Numbered from the stretch's first letter, positions 25,701-41,445 are shown. The stretch is DNA of 64,000 nt from Psettodes erumei (GCA_016785225.1 JAFBJZ010000512.1:620001-684000); one strand, 5' to 3'. Made by a program: numbers and translations. The notes: generated by a model not told the origin, from the sequence alone.

Positions 25701-28700
25701 TGCCAGTTGTTGTGAACAAAGCTAGTGGTTCTTGACCCATAGTTTCAGCAGAGGGTTAGACTGCAACAGATTAATGAGGTTGGCCTAATCAAAAGTAATG
25801 AGATCTTTGGGTTATATACACACACTGTATATCAGTAAATATCATCTTGAAAATAAACCTTGTGCCTGCATCTTCAGATTTGATCAGTGATAGTTCTTAG
25901 ATTCTAAAGTGGCTTATTTAACAGAGTCTTGCATAAGAAACATCAATTAAACATGGAATTCATTACAGCCTTTTATATTTACATGTTCTGAAGCTGTCTT
26001 TAATACAGCAGGGTTCGAGAAAAAGTCATTTTGCCAACCATCAGTAACTAGTAAAGAAAATGTACATGGAGTACAGAGGCCTCACTTGAGATAACACCGT
26101 CCCCCGCTGGTCCAGTTTGTGTTATGTGCTTACATTGCTTCTCAAGCTGTAAAATGTGGATTTCTCAAAAACAAATATCCTGCCCAGAGCTTGTCAAAAA
26201 GGGGATGAGGACCCCTTTGCCAGCTGGCATTTACGGACGGTTAATACAGTAGTGAAATTTACACAGTGTCAGTATAACCATAAAGTAATCCACCCACAAC
26301 TGGAATGGCATTTGTCAAATGCACCAGCTTATCTGCATCAAAGTGGAGTGTATAGTACAATGCAGGGTGATCAGGGATATTCTGCAAACTGGTTTATTCA
26401 TTGCAATAGGACACTTAATCACAGGGTATCAAAGGTGCGTGTAAACAGTGAAACCCGAAGACTAGAGTGTTATCAAGAGCCACATTATACTGTGTGTCTG
26501 AATACAGCCATTGATAGGCTCCTGCTTTGTTAAACTGTTCCTGTTCATCTAGTTTCCAAGACAGCAGTTAGCTTTGTAGACAGCTTAGAACTAGGGGAGG
26601 GGGGGTCACAGAGTGCAAAAAGCCCAGGAGCATCTGTTAGTGTTGGTTTTTCATACTCTGTGGCCCTCTGAATAGTTTTTTAATACTTGTGTGGTTAGAC
26701 AGCACCCACAGCTTGTCGATGGCTGTACTGAAGCCTCAAACAAATGATCGCAGACAGTCAGAGGTCAGAAAACATTATCTCTTTTGCATTTCTGGCAATA
26801 GTGACAAACAATTTATTCTCCACTAGGACAAAATGAAAATACATTGAGACATTTCTTTAAATTGCCTCATAATAGAAAATGCCAAAAGGCTTGCAAAAGA
26901 AAAAATATTATGCCCTCATTTTCCAAAAACATTTTCAGCTTTCACCTTTTTCTTTGAGGCACTTCTACTTCATCACTTGATCTTTTTCACTTTGTCATTC
27001 ATCTAGAAACCTACTGCATATTTTCTGAAGCTCCTAGGGTCAAGATTAAGACTGAAAAATGTGTTTGCAAATGATTGGATAGATGGGTATGTTGTTCACC
27101 ACTCATGCTTTCCGCAGGAATGAAATGGTTCTCGAGGCAGGAGAGAAGTACAGCTTTAATGACGACGGCTCAGAAATGACAATAATGGATGTTACCAAAC
27201 TGGATGAAGGCGAGTACACCTGCATTGCTAAGAACAAGGCAGGGGAAAGTGAGGAGGAGCTCAGTCTAAGAGTGTTTGGTAAGGAGAAACATTTTATATA
27301 CACTATACATACCTGATTTAAAGTGACAATATAAAATGCTCCAAGTGTGTGGGAAGAGTATGTAGGTGGATGAAGAACAATAGTATGGGTATGTGTCTTG
27401 CTTTCTGAGGGATACAAGATGAGGTGTTGTTGCAATGTGGGCTGTGATTGTTTCATGTAAGGATGGAGCTAAAGGATTTGGAGGATGAGGATGAGCTCAG
27501 CTGAACTCTTTGAAATCCTTTTCTTTTTTCTTTGTCTTTGCCCACTAGGTTGCTGCCGCCTTCCTTTTGTCACGTAACGATGACCACGGTTTCGATTACA
27601 ATCGCAATATCAGTATAGTTTATGGAGTCATGTCAATTTGAATTGCATTAGGTCAGCTGGTGCAGTTTATTTTTCCTAAATAAAAGAAGTGGCCAAAACC
27701 TGGTTCTTTAGAGCTCAATGGGTAAACAATCACCAGGAGATTACCCAAGACAGCTTTCAAAGCACAATGTTTATCTCTTTAGCAATATTTACCTCATTAT
27801 CGTGAGGATTTTCTAGCACCCTCAAAGTTCTGGTCTCTGCACATCAGTGTGGAAAGAGCTGCAATCATGCGTGTTCTGAATATGACTGCAAATGTGTTTC
27901 CCTGTCTCATTTTCTTCCTTCTTATACAGCTGCAGAATGCACACTCATGCCCATTAAAACTTGTTTTCATGTCCTAGTATTAAGACTATCCTTATAACTG
28001 TCAATATTCATGGTTAAACAAGCAGTAGGTAATAGTAAAGGTAATGTTCAGAAGAGTCATTTACTAAAATCTGTGTGTAATCCAGATTGTGTGGGTGTGT
28101 GTTGATCAGTTTAATTGACGGCGCTGGCAACATAAGCAAACAACCTCAGTACAGTCATTTTGATTCAGATGTTGCTGATTGGTGCAAGAAAGTGCGTGAC
28201 AACACCACTCTCAAACTGAACCTCGCCCACTTCAAACCAGTGAGAAGATCACAGACGAAAACAGAAATACAACCATCACTCATGTGAAAAAACAAAACGG
28301 ATCTATCTTTAGATGTTCATTAAAAGAAAAGATCCTTTTAATGGGGCAAAACTTAAATTAGTGAATCAAATTATTTGTACTGTATACGTATGACCTTAGA
28401 ATATATATACCGTCAGAGAAAAGTATGTGTCAGCATCAGAGCAGGGTGTGCACAAGGTTTATTTATATCTATTCTTTATATCCAGCATGAACAAAACAAG
28501 TTGATAGCCGGGAGAAAATGCTTGTAGAGCTATTGTGTGCCGGCAATACTCTAAATCTACACAAAGTGATTTACTTGCTGACTCATATTATCAGCGTAGT
28601 TACGTTTGTTTATGCTGTTCCAAGGCCCTCTCCCACACAATACTGTGTATCCGAAAATGGTTCTCGTGTTGAAAATAAAGCAAAGGACTGGAAAGGATCT

Positions 28701-31700
28701 GGGTTTACGTAGGGGATGCAGCCCATTTAAAAAAAATATAAAAAGTGATACTCTAATCCCAGTGCTGCAGATCAGCTTGTGACACCACCTGGCTGTGGAA
28801 ATAAAATGACGAGAAAGCCGTTCATTCTTCATTATAATTATCGGTTGAGATAAGAGCGTTTTCATACAAGGATGCAGTTGTTTTCTTGTGATAAATATTG
28901 TAAATTATGTTCACTCTGTTGAATAGGTTTGCATTTAGCAAATCCACTGCCTAATCCATGCATTCATCCTTCATGGAGTGGAATGAAAAAGATGAGAGCA
29001 CAGAGTAATGCGTATCCTTACGCTTCAGAGGAGGCACTTCAGTTTGCTTCGCTCTGCTTGTGTCATAGTCGCGGCACCCTGCTGTGCTTTCAGGTTAGCT
29101 CAGGTGTACTGTAACTTGACAGTTTGCTCAAATGTAAACAAAAATGAAGGCCGACTCCTTTGAGAGAGTCTAAATAAATCATTACATTAATTAAGTTTTG
29201 ATCCTAACTTGGTTATCACAGCTTTGCTGTTCCTGGGGCTGGGAAAGCTTAAATACAGTTTTGCTGCTGTAAAAATCCCCCTCACCTGTCAAGGTACTGA
29301 TCCTCATCCTCCCTTTGAACTAATCCCAAATCCGCACAGTTGCTCTTTTACTTATTGTACTTGCGCTGCCAAATCGCCTGGCTGTCTTGTTGCATTCGTG
29401 CTGATGTGATGATGACTGTGTTTGCATTTCACAGTCAAACCTAAGATCACGTACATCGTAAACCAGAGCACCTCAGAGATGGAGGAGCAGGTAACTCTGA
29501 CTTGCGAGGCTTCGGGTGATCCAACTCCCACCATCAGCTGGAGCTATGGTGAACACGTCTTCACGGAAGGAGAGCAGGTAAAATAATAAAGGCAGTGTGG
29601 ATCACAGTAGTAGCGAAATACCCGAATCCATGGCACTCGATTTCGGTCCTTCAGGACAGGTGTCATGCCAGCATTTTTCCTTTTGAAGTTAATGAACCAC
29701 ACCTGGTGTAAAGTATATTTTCTGTGTCCCAGTTGGATACAGCAAATGAATTCCAACCTCTCAGTTTTTAAGTAACTCGTACACACTGGGAAAATTACAT
29801 AATAAAACCACTTGGTAGGGGCTGAAAAAGAAAAAAAAATGACTTATGTGTATAATTAATGTAGAAATAACATTAACATTTATATTTATATTTGTTATAC
29901 AAATTGGAAATTAGTGATGTATTTCTGAAGTTACAGTTTGACTGCTCTAAATTAAGCTCATGCATTAGTTTCTCTGTAAAATATGAAAAAAGTACAGCTC
30001 TTGCATTCAAAATTTCTTATAGTGTACTTTATAAGGCATTTTTATGTGAAGTGAAAGTGGGACACAGTGACTAGTAACTGCCCGTGGGGAACACAAACCT
30101 GCAAGGCAACAAGGTCTGAAGGAGAAGAATTGAATACCTTTAACCTAAATTCAAGAGGTGTATTGATCATGTGCAGGTGGGGGACTTCTGTAGTTTCAGT
30201 GTGAAACAGCCTCAACAGAGTTTATGTACTGCTGTGTATTTCCCCTAAATTAGCAGCTGCTTCGAGCTGGCCCGGTGGATTTCATGTAATTAGCACAGCG
30301 ATACTCAGCCAGTAATGTGGAGTACACTCAGATTTGATTTGAGTTTTCCCAAATGTCAAGAAAATCTGCATCAGAAACCCAATTATAACATTCCAAAAAT
30401 AAGCATGTAATTTGAGGCAATAATTAAACTTTGACTGCTTCTTATTGTATATGCTAGAATGAGCACTCAAGTGCTCAAGTGTTTGTTCAGCATTTTCAAT
30501 CACTATTGCCATTACTCTGCGCATGCCAGTGATTGAAAAGTGTTTTGTATTAAAAAAATTTAAGTTTGAATTGTTTTCGGTGGCTGTTTTGCTGCTATCT
30601 TTTAAATTTGCTTTGGCACTGCATTGGTTAAGAGCTAGCTTTTTACTTTTCATTGCATCCTTGATAGCCCTGTATGTTCTCTTGATAATATCCTCTTCAA
30701 TATTTCATGTGCGAACCATAAAAGAAAACAATGAATATCTGATTGGTATTCTCATACATTTACGGCCCACGTGGCCTGGGTCTTCAAGGTCTTGGTGTCT
30801 TGCTACAGTTGACAAGCAATGAGGGGGAAAATGCTTACAGATATACTGTAGTTCACGGAGGAATTCTGGATCCAGTCCATTACATGCACTACAATTTCTT
30901 CCTACAGGCACATCTAAACAGGATCTATCAGGTATGAAATCCGCGTGGCACAGAAATGTACTGGAGTAGCGTTGCAAAGTATGCCTTCAGATTTGACAAA
31001 ACTCCCCTCTGAAATCAAATAATGCCGTTTTATTGAAAATTTCCCCAGCTGTTTCTTGAAAACCCCAAGGAATGAACCCATCAGAGTTCATGAAATTGAT
31101 TTGACTACTGCATGCTTTCCAAAATAGGGCCTCAAAACTTCACTGATCTTGTGACAGAAACAAGGGAGGAGCTTACCTCACAAGATCAGATGAAAATATG
31201 GTGAATAATATGGTGAAACACCATTTCTGTGTCGCTGTTGCCTGATCATTTCAAACTTTCCATCACAGCATGAGGTTGCCTGGATTCAAGCCCAGCTCTG
31301 TCTGTCTTTCATCTCCATGATACTGTAGTCTAACATTTATACCAGTACCACCTGAAAATTGATGGTTGAAGTGCTCCACCTGAAATCTGTCATTTGAGTA
31401 TCCAACACCCAACCCCTGCACACAAAAATGAAAATCTGGGCATTTAAAACATAATAATTATAGAGGTGGCCAGTGGAGAAGTGGATGAAGAGACATGAAT
31501 TCAAATCAGACTACATGTACTGTGCTCGGAACGGTAATGTGAACCTTTTACAGTCACCTGTCAAATCTACAGGGCTGAATGTTTGATATTCAAAAACAGA
31601 CTTGGAGTGGAGTCTCACAAGTGCAAAACACACCACCACCATAAGACATACATCACAACAGGCAGATTTTTTTTTTGTAACTCTGAACACCCAGAGTGAC

Positions 31701-34700
31701 AGGCATGGACGCTCAGTAACAGTTCATACCTCAAGTCTATTATTATATTGGTATATTGGTTATTATATTGGTCTCGAAGCTGTCATGGTGGATAAGGAGA
31801 GACTCGTCAGAGCGGTAGATGAACACTACCTCCATTAAATATCATGTAAGACGTTGTTTGGCAAGCTTTCCTGTAGGTGTGAAGATTGACTCTGCAGGTG
31901 AGAATTGAGGACGTTAATCTCACCTTTAGGTTTTTTTCTTATTCTAAGAAAACAGGTGACTACAGTCTGCGTCACCCACCCAATTCCTTCACCATGGCAT
32001 GTCATGTGACATGTCATGTGACGCACAGCTGTGCTGTGGTGGCAGTGTGTTTTGCACATTAGCCTGCAGTATGCCGCGCGATCACTGGCGTCTCTTCTTC
32101 GCAGAAATGATTAGCAGCCTTATGGAATCACTGTAGATTATAGTAATGTTTTCCTTTATAGTTGTGATTATCAGCAGGGGAAATGATTTCCATGGCGGGG
32201 CTCAAATGAATGCATGATGAAACGGCTGCTAATTGTTTTATTGTCTTATTCTGTTTGTTCATTTGATGTCTGCCATGCTATCCATGTAATCATCATAACA
32301 GCTGTATTTCATCTGGAATGGGCGTGACAAGTGAAACAACATTCATTTGGGGTGGACATGGTCAACTGAAAAAAAAAAATTGGAGGAATTCATTCTTTTT
32401 TCTAATTTTTCTTGTATAAACTTTAAAGGACATTACGGGCAGAATTTTCTCATTAATAATTCTTTAATAACTAATTTAGTTTGTGTTGTTCAGAAAACCA
32501 GTACAGATCTGTATTGTCACATTTTAGATGTGTGGTGACGATGAATAGACAAAATCTATTAGCAGGTTAATGTATTTTCGTTCTTTGGCTCCGTAGTTGT
32601 TCAGCCATTCTCATTTTTCTTGTTTGAAGAGCTTTGGTAATTGTACATTACTAACTGTACATTCAGCACATAGATGATTTTTTTTTTACCATATTTATGC
32701 AGAGTCCTGTGATAATAACACTAAATAGTACTCTATCACACATATCACTGATGTGCTGTTTACTGTTACACCTGAAATTCAGTTGTATAAGAGAAGAGGA
32801 TTATCAGAGTAATGTGAAAAATCCCAAATAGGGTGCAGTAGTCAAGGGTTTTACATAAAAATTTGTTTTCACTTTAGCTTATCGGATACTGCCATGCCTT
32901 GAATGTGGTGGAGACTGTGCACTGTAACTTTATAGGACTACACTGACATTTTGATTTAAAAAAAAACCCAATCTCATCATATTTGCTGCCAAGTAGTCGG
33001 TTGAGTAATGTGTATTAGAAAGTGCATCGGTTGAGATCAGTTAAGACTTTGGATTTGAGAGGGACTATAACTTCTTTTAATGGTCCAGTGCTCAGTCCAC
33101 TTATGATACCAACTTTGAAAAAATCCTCAGAAACTAAACATCAGAAACTATTTTTCAAGTTTACGTTGTTCTGGTTTGCCTCCATCTTTTAAGCTACAAC
33201 ACGGCCTTGAACAACTCTAAAACCTCAGTGTAGGGTTTATGAAAGGTGCCTTGTGAAGTCAAAAGACAAAGCTTCTGTTTACATCAAGTCTAACAAATGT
33301 GTTGAGTGCATTTTCTTCCTTACATTCCTTCTTACATATTAAAATATGTGCAAAGCTAAGTTTTGCCTAAATTTGCATTGTTGACATCCGTATTTACTCG
33401 CTCACAGTTTTCTTTCCTGCATTTATTGCTTTGTTATTACCGTCCTTTAGCTAGATGGAAAGGCATGAAATCATCAGCAGGAAAGTGCCTGTGTGTTTGT
33501 GGACCCACGTTTTTTTGTTCCGCAGTGCTGCTAGTGGTCTGAAACTCCAGAAGGAACTTTTAAGATAACATTTACACCACAGATTAGCCATTCAGATCTT
33601 TGTTTAGTCTGGGTTTTGAAGGTTAACGTGAGGAGAAACAAATTCATTGTGAACATTATGAAGAAAATCTTCGGTGTCGGCAGACAAAAGCATTGTCAAA
33701 TAACCGTGAGTAAAATGGCACACGATGTGAGAAGTGAAGGAGATTACTGTATCACACGATGGAAAAGCCGTGCTACTGTACATGAAAAAGACAGGATAAA
33801 AGGGGCGCGTTCAAAAAAAAAGCTTGTTCACTTGTGGGTGTATGCCTGCAGAGTTCTTTTTCATATTCAAGCCAGTACTTAACTGAGGATAGTTTTCTTT
33901 TTGTTTATACGTCAAATAAAGCCAATGTTTATATATTTATTACAAAACTTTCATCAACTTTACGTGTGGTAGTTGGTAGTTTCATTCCTTTTGAATGCAT
34001 TCGCTGTGAGTCGCTTGAGATAAGTGTGTCTGTTTAATAAATGAAAATGTAAATGAAGTATTTATCCATGCTTTGTACATTATCTACATAATGAATGTTT
34101 TGCTTATTTGAATACATATTAAACATTCTGCTTGATGCAGGGAGTTTTTAAACTGTAATTATGTGGAAATATTTTGAACAATACAAAGAGAAGTTAAAGT
34201 CAAATGAGACTATTTGTAAAACTTACAAGCACAACAAAGTTTGTAGTTGATTGGCGACAGCAGTTTGAGTCTGTAATCTATGTGTTTTGGTAAACCAGGG
34301 TTATTTTCCTCTGCCAGCCAGTCACGCTGCAGGAAATATGGTCATCATCTCCCCTTGTGTTCCTGAGTTAACATGTTAAATAATGAAAGAAATTTGTTTT
34401 GTGAGTGTGTGAAGGTAGCTTTTGACTTTTTATCGCTTCCATCATTTTTTACTATCAGATATTAATCTGAAAATTTCTTATAATTAGTGCATTAAGTATT
34501 GGGTTTTGTGAGGTCAAAATGACCTTTGACTGCAAAAATGGACACTTCGTTTGTGAGTCCAATTTATTTTTTTTTAATAAATTCCCTCAAGGCATTCTTG
34601 AGGGAACTCACTGTCACTGGGCCAGACAACTGTCAATGTGTGCGACATCTGTTGCCTGCTTGGCAGCACAGAAACTGAAGTTTCAGGAAACAAATCCACT

Positions 34701-37700
34701 TTTTAGGTCGGCTCTGCCTCATATCCAGATTTTCAGCTGCAAAGCTTGAGAAAAGAAACTCATGATTATTTAATTTGTAATGAGGTGGTTAAAGACAATG
34801 TGTAATTAATGCTGTGTGGCAGTGCTGTAGAAAGGGATCCTGGAACAGGATTGTTGTTTTCTCCTAATACAAAAGGCTACTCATTTACAACAGCACGTCT
34901 GCTAGCTCACTAGTGGGGTGATGTAAGGGTCGCTTCACCAAAATGCTAGGCAGTTTTTAGTAATGTCCTGGCAGAGGTTTTTAGGCTCAGCAGTTAATGA
35001 TACAGGACGATGACAATATGCATCAGTTCCAGTCAGGCGTCACCCAGTGAATAAAACACAGCCAGGGCTCAGTACATTTATTTGTTCAGTGTATGTGTGT
35101 TGGTGCGTCTCCTCTCTCTACATTGCCCTCTTCGCACTGACATTACAATTCATGTCAGAGCAGAGAGCAGGGATAATTCTCTGCGGAAGGAAACAACAAT
35201 GGGCCAGAGAAATGATAAGTCCCAAGGGGAACTGTCACCGTATTGTTCTGCACTTTTACTCGGAGAAGTGATTGTGTTGTGGCGTCTCTGCTTTTCGCAC
35301 GCTTGAAATCCTCTGTTGTTCATTGTCCCTTTGTCTCAATTGATCACCTGTCACAGATATGACGGTGATAGTTGTCAGCTCAGTCACTGCAGAGGCAGCG
35401 CTGCAGGCGAGTGTGTGGATGAGGGTGGTGATGTTACAGACCATTAGGTTGCCTGTTTTAATTGGGCTACCGCTCTTTCTCAGCATGGTGTTGATATGCA
35501 GCCAACTGCTGTTTGCACTGATGTACGATGCACAGTGTGTTATGCTGTGACAATAAAGGGCTTACAGAACATACTGAAATAATACGACAATTAGCTTTGC
35601 ATAAGATTTTCATAATAAGTTTTTTACTGTCTCATCCTTATCTTCCAGGTAAATTGTGAGCTAGGTTTTGACAGCTACTTGAATTCAGACACATTATATT
35701 TTGACCTTATATATTACATATTATTTATAAGCCTCCGGCATCAATTATGAGAGGATAAGACAGGGGCATGATTCACTGTTTTGCCCTGCAATTATCCCAG
35801 CAGATGGCTTTCATTTACCTGACATTTTCTTGCTGTTGCACCTGATGAAATAGCTGTTTATCATTTTGCTTGTTCCGCTACTGTACATTTTCACTTTGTG
35901 GGCCATTGCATCTCATCGTCATGCTTAACATTTTCTCTTCAGTGTGAAGAAATCCATAGAGCATGCTTTCCAGAGAGCTTTTTTGTCTTGTGGGGTTGGG
36001 CTCTGCAGTGTCCCTGTGAGTTGACTTGACCTATGTCCACAGTTTAAATGTTTGTTATTTGGAGGTTTGATTTTCATGTATCATGATGTAAATCCTCCTG
36101 TATTTGGCCAGGTGGGAGATAAGACCAACATGCCTATGATGATCAATTATTTGTCTCAATATATATGATTTTATTTCTTTCGTGACCCCCATTGATCCCA
36201 GTTTTTATAAATAATATACCTTCAAAATATTTACTTTACTTATTTAACAATGTGTTTATGAAACTGGAATGGGAATTGAACTGTGACCACATGATGAATT
36301 GAGAGGCAATTAATGATAACATTGGACAATACCATTAATAGTTGTTATAGTACAAAATTAAATTTTTAAAGCTAATGTGCCTGGAAATGTAGAAGCATCC
36401 ACTGACAGGGATAGGTGCCATCATATTGTTACATTCAGAGAGCGAGACTTTATTTGTGTATTTTAGCCTTGGAGTACAATATAACTACAACAATGGGGGA
36501 ACTGCATACAAGCACTCAGAGCAGGACATTTGACTTGGAAATCTACTCAACATAACACAGGCCACCTCGAGGCAAAGATTTATTTCCAAGTGTCACATGG
36601 GGTGAAGGAAAAGCTGCAGCAAAACTGCTTATTTTCCAAACCATCATGGCTTATTGAGAAACCCAGCAAGTGTTGCTCAATGACTTGATCGACTAGGGTA
36701 CTAACAGTTGTTTCCTGATGTGGGAAAGGCTTTTTTTATGCCTGAGTAAAGACAACAGTGAGAGTAAATTCTGCTTTATTGGCTTTTATCCTCTCATTAC
36801 TGCTTCGAGCCTCAAAAATGGATTGTGAGTCGATAATTGCTGCACTGCTTACAGACAGGCCAACATATCGCTGTTGTTACAGTGTAATGGAGTCACTTCT
36901 TCCTGATAAACCAATAACCTTCTTATCTGTAGCCATTTGTGCTATCATGATGCAAATAGACATGTCTTTCAGGCTTCGAGTCAGTAAAAAGACTTTTTTA
37001 TATAAACCATAAAAATCCCCCCCAAAATTTACCCTTTAAAATAAAACTTTTATCATCACATAAAAATCTTTTCTGAAAGGAAAATCCAAAGCATAGACCT
37101 TATTTTATCTGTAGACCTTTCGCAAAATGACACATTCAGCTCAGGTTCTATGGAGGCACAGAAAACTGTGCAAACTTAATACGGGTATGCAATGTGCAGC
37201 ATCCCAGCTTTGCCTGGATAAGGATTACTTTCTAAGAACTGCTTTGCCTTCTGTTTGTTGTTCTGTCTCTGTCCTCTACAGGCATCATGGACTCGGCCCG
37301 AGCAGCACAAGGTATTCTAAATGCATGGCTTTTTCCTACACCCATCCATCTTCCATGTCAGGGGAGTCTAATTCAATTCTGGATGGATGCAGATCAAAAA
37401 TCTTGATCAAATAAGGATCAGGGAGCGTATAAACTCTTGAGAATGGTTCAGTAGCCAAACAGGCCGGTGCAAGTGTGTCTATCTGTCTCTTTGTTTTACT
37501 TGCTTGTTTTTCATATAAACTTAATATGCAGTAGCTCACTTCTTTCTTCCCGGACCTTTAACCTCGTCTGAGAGAACACTGGTTATTACAAGACATCTGT
37601 CTGCTCAAATAGGATTTTTTTAAATGACATTTTGTAAATCAGAGGCATGGTTACTCCCTGTTATATATATATATTTTTAAGTCAGCTCACACTTAGATCT

Positions 37701-40700
37701 CTCTCAGTTCTCCTGCCCACATCTCCATATCATACTCAGTCTACTGCCAATTTGTGATCTTAACTTCAACATGTATTTTTAACATTAGACAATAATAAGA
37801 CGATGACTGAACACATATATAAGTGCCACGCACATTTTCTGAAAGAAAGTGAAAACTGGCAAAAGAAACAACTGCCCACATAAGCTTTTCTCCAGTTTTC
37901 CTCACTTCAAAAATGTGTTCACGTATGTGAGAAAATTGTGTTGTGTCTAATATTAGTGCTGGTGCAGATTCATTTACTGGCCTTTAAATGAACAGAAATT
38001 TTGTGCTCTCACGAAGTATGTCGTCAACAATCAGCTCATCACTGTTTCAGGTGCAACATCATACATTAGGTTTGCCATTGTTATTTATACTTGATGATGT
38101 ATTTTTAGACCATTTGATTCCTCAAATAGCCCTGTTTATTTTACTTTCAAAATGGAGGCAGCACTGAACACAAAGTGAAGTGGTCTTTTCCTTTAAATCC
38201 TTTCCTTAACAGTTCTGAGAATATCCTTTATTTGATTCACTATTTCTGGCCATCACTAAATATTGAGAGCTGAGATGCATTCATTAATAACTGAAACACA
38301 CTGAATTGAAAGGAAAACCTCATCCCTCACAGCCTCACTGAAGGATGTGAAGAAGAATCTTTCACATGTTATAGGAATTACCAGACCTTTTTTGTGTGTG
38401 TGCATCAGCTATAATAAGTTGTTGGCTTCCTGTATGGTATGTCCATGATCTGCTGATTTTACAAAAAATTGGCAACACCAAAAGCCCAAACATTGCATCC
38501 TAGTAACCTAAGCTTCTCATTTTTTATTTTTTATTTTTTTAAAGAAGGAAAAAGATCATCCCAAGCAAATGCCACTTTCCCCTAAAACAGGGACACCTAT
38601 GTGGGTTAAAATTTTGTTATTGCAGCTTTTGTCTCACAAATTACATCTCGACTGCAGCATCTATGCAGCACATTTGTGGTTTCGGGCTGTGACTTAATAA
38701 GCTTACATTAATCAGTCAGGCAATAATAATGTTCACTTTCTGACATATTGATATGGTGTTAAAGTCCACATGCAGCCTTGATCAGCGTGCGTCTTTCTGC
38801 AAGACATCACATCACTGCTTCGTGTTCATACTCCTCCCCTGTGTGTGTGTGTGTGTGTGTGTGTGTGGGGGGGGGGCATGAGCACGAAGCAGCGTGAGCA
38901 TGTTTGTTGCAAGTGCGTAGGAAGCTCAGTGGTGATTTGACAAGCTGCAGCAGGGAAGGCACATTCTGGGCAAGGTGCATTTTTATGCTGGGACAGTTAA
39001 GATTTGGTGAGACATGAGTTTAACATGTCCTCTGTGTATTCTCAGTTTTATGCTCTGAAGTTCCAGCTGTCTGGAGCAATCTAAAGAGGCTTTTTCGAGA
39101 GGTCTGCTGTCAGTGTGGTTTGATTTATTAGAGGATCTCATGCCTCAAAGTCTTTACTTTCTTCTCTCTTCTGTTTTAAACCACGTTTACACACAGTCAT
39201 TAAAAGTGGTTTTATACCAATTTGTGAGCAGCAGTAAAGCCAAAAATTATGATCAAGGAAGTTTCTTTAAGACATCCAGTCTGCATTATACATTAATGCT
39301 AAAAAACATTGTTATGAAATATTAATGAAACATATTAAATGGCAGTGAAAATAATTTTCCTCTGGTAGATAATAATATTCGTTACAGGCTTCATATCATA
39401 TTTGGGTCTGGCTTTTGGATGACATTTCGATGCTGCATTTTTCAAAAAGCAGTTGCACAAAATTAAAAAGGACTTAATATTGATGCCTGCTGACTAGTTA
39501 TGTTTTCACAGTTGCACATAGTGTGCCATGTTGCACTTGCACAGATGCAGGAGTCAGAAGCAGTACCCAGAGGTCGAGAGAGAGAGAGAGTACTTTCCGC
39601 ACAGGGGTCAGAATAAAAAGGGTAGTGTGTTATGTAAGTGTCTCCATGGTTCTGCTACCCGCTATGCATAATGAATACCCCAGACATGCTTTGTCTTTTG
39701 AATTTGAATACAAACTAAAAAGGGTTCTTCTTACATGCCTGCCCAGACTGGGCCCTATTTCAATATGTGTAAAAGCAACCGTGCCATTGTTTTGCCCATA
39801 GCTTGGATCAAGACCATGAAAGCAACCAAAAGAGAGGCTTAGATAATTCAGCTCTGCAATACCTCATTAAAGGAACAATTCTCAAAAACAACAAGGCTTA
39901 TTGTGTAAAAAAGTGCTGCATAAGGCACTTGCATGTCCCCAATCCATAAATTAAATTTGAATTGGTTTAAGACTAAGAAGTTTGAGATTTCCTGTTTTCA
40001 TTGAGACGGCAGTTAACATTTTCTGTGTCATTAGCAGCCTTAATAAACACTTAAGTTGTGGTTCAAGCAACTCACTTTTGAAGTTTGTATATGTTTATAT
40101 ATGTATATCTGTATAGCAAATAATTGAAATAGTCTTAGTAAGGAAATTGAGTCTATCTGAAATTTGACACCCTGACAGTTTAATGTCACATGATGAAAAC
40201 AACCACAAGAACATAGAGTTGTTGACCCCGAGGGTCAGGACACTACTCACGGTTTTATGTTGTAACTCTGCATATCAAGTTAAAGAAACCAGGTATCTGT
40301 GAAGCAGGAAGGCCATTTACACATCTCATTAGCTGTCTGTCGTTGTTCACCAGGTTTCAAATGCTGTGTGACTTGGCATGTGCCCCTTATCAGGGCACGT
40401 GCTGAATATGGGTTCAGAGTGTTGCTACCTAACAAACCCAAAAAAACAAAACACTACAAGCAGTTAACTTCCAATGTGATTTTATCTAAAAATAAGATGA
40501 CAGGAAGGCACAAATGTCTTCAGCATAACAGTGCGTGCAGCGTGTAAGGTAATGCTCTGTCTAGCGTCATGCATCAGGGTATTTCACGAGTTGGTAAGCC
40601 CTTGTGTGAAAAGCTCTAGATGGTTTCTAGTGCCTTCTGTCATGAATTATTGATAAGCTCCCCTGTACTGTCATCTGTGTCCTTATGTTTCCACGTCTTT

Positions 40701-41445
40701 ACAGAGCAGAATGTGCCTATTTCATTAATGTAATGTCTGTTCTGCTCATTAAAGGCCTGCTCGCTTAGGCTGTGGTTTTTTTTTCAGGTTACACATCTTT
40801 CTGCTTGAAACGTGCTCTGTTGATGTAAATGTGCAATATGGTGGTGGAAAATAACTGATCTCAGCCGTTTGTTTTTCCTAAGCCGAGCCATTTTCTGCTT
40901 CCATTTAGAGTCTGGATGGAAACGTGATGGTGAGGAGCGATGCTCGCGTGTCCTCCCTCACTCTGAAGTATGTCAAGTATACAGATGCTGGACAGTACCT
41001 CTGCACAGCACGCAGTGCCATTGGAGAGGATGATCAGCTGGCAAATCTGGAGGTCCGCTGTAAGTATTTTCTTCATTTTTAATAAAGGCCTATATGTGTG
41101 CTCTTGCAAAAGTGACTCCACATCAACGTATTTAGTCGTCCCTCATGTTTTAAATGTCTTTGCAGAAAGCCTGTGTTAAGTGTATTTTTGTTTCCTAGAT
41201 GCCCCTAAGATACATGGTGCAGTTGCAGTGTATACCTGGGCAGGAAATGCAGTGAATATCACCTGTGAGGTCATGGCTCATCCCAGCGATGTGTCTATTG
41301 TTTGGCTAAGAGATGGACTGCAGCTCCCCAACTCAAACACCACCAACATTAAGATCTTCAGAACTCCATCAACCAGCTACCTGCAGGTACACACACTAAA
41401 TAAATGTACACATATAAACACAGAGTCCTTCCGTGTGCGCGCGCG

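Larger units (their letters stand above)
29578..40908 (+). other. ncam1 long intron inside Ig4, hosting the VASE exon
   Basis: 11.3 kb, the longest complete intron in view. It contains the 30-bp VASE exon at 37282-37311 and a (GT)13 tract at 38841-38866. Open frames in it (for example 30743-30937 and 35047-35306) have no recognisable homology. Confidence 0.9.

Noticed and set aside
30743..30937. Open frame with GPRGLGLQGLGVLLQL in the Ig4 intron
   Set aside because: No recognised homology and no splice sites that would join it to ncam1 in frame.
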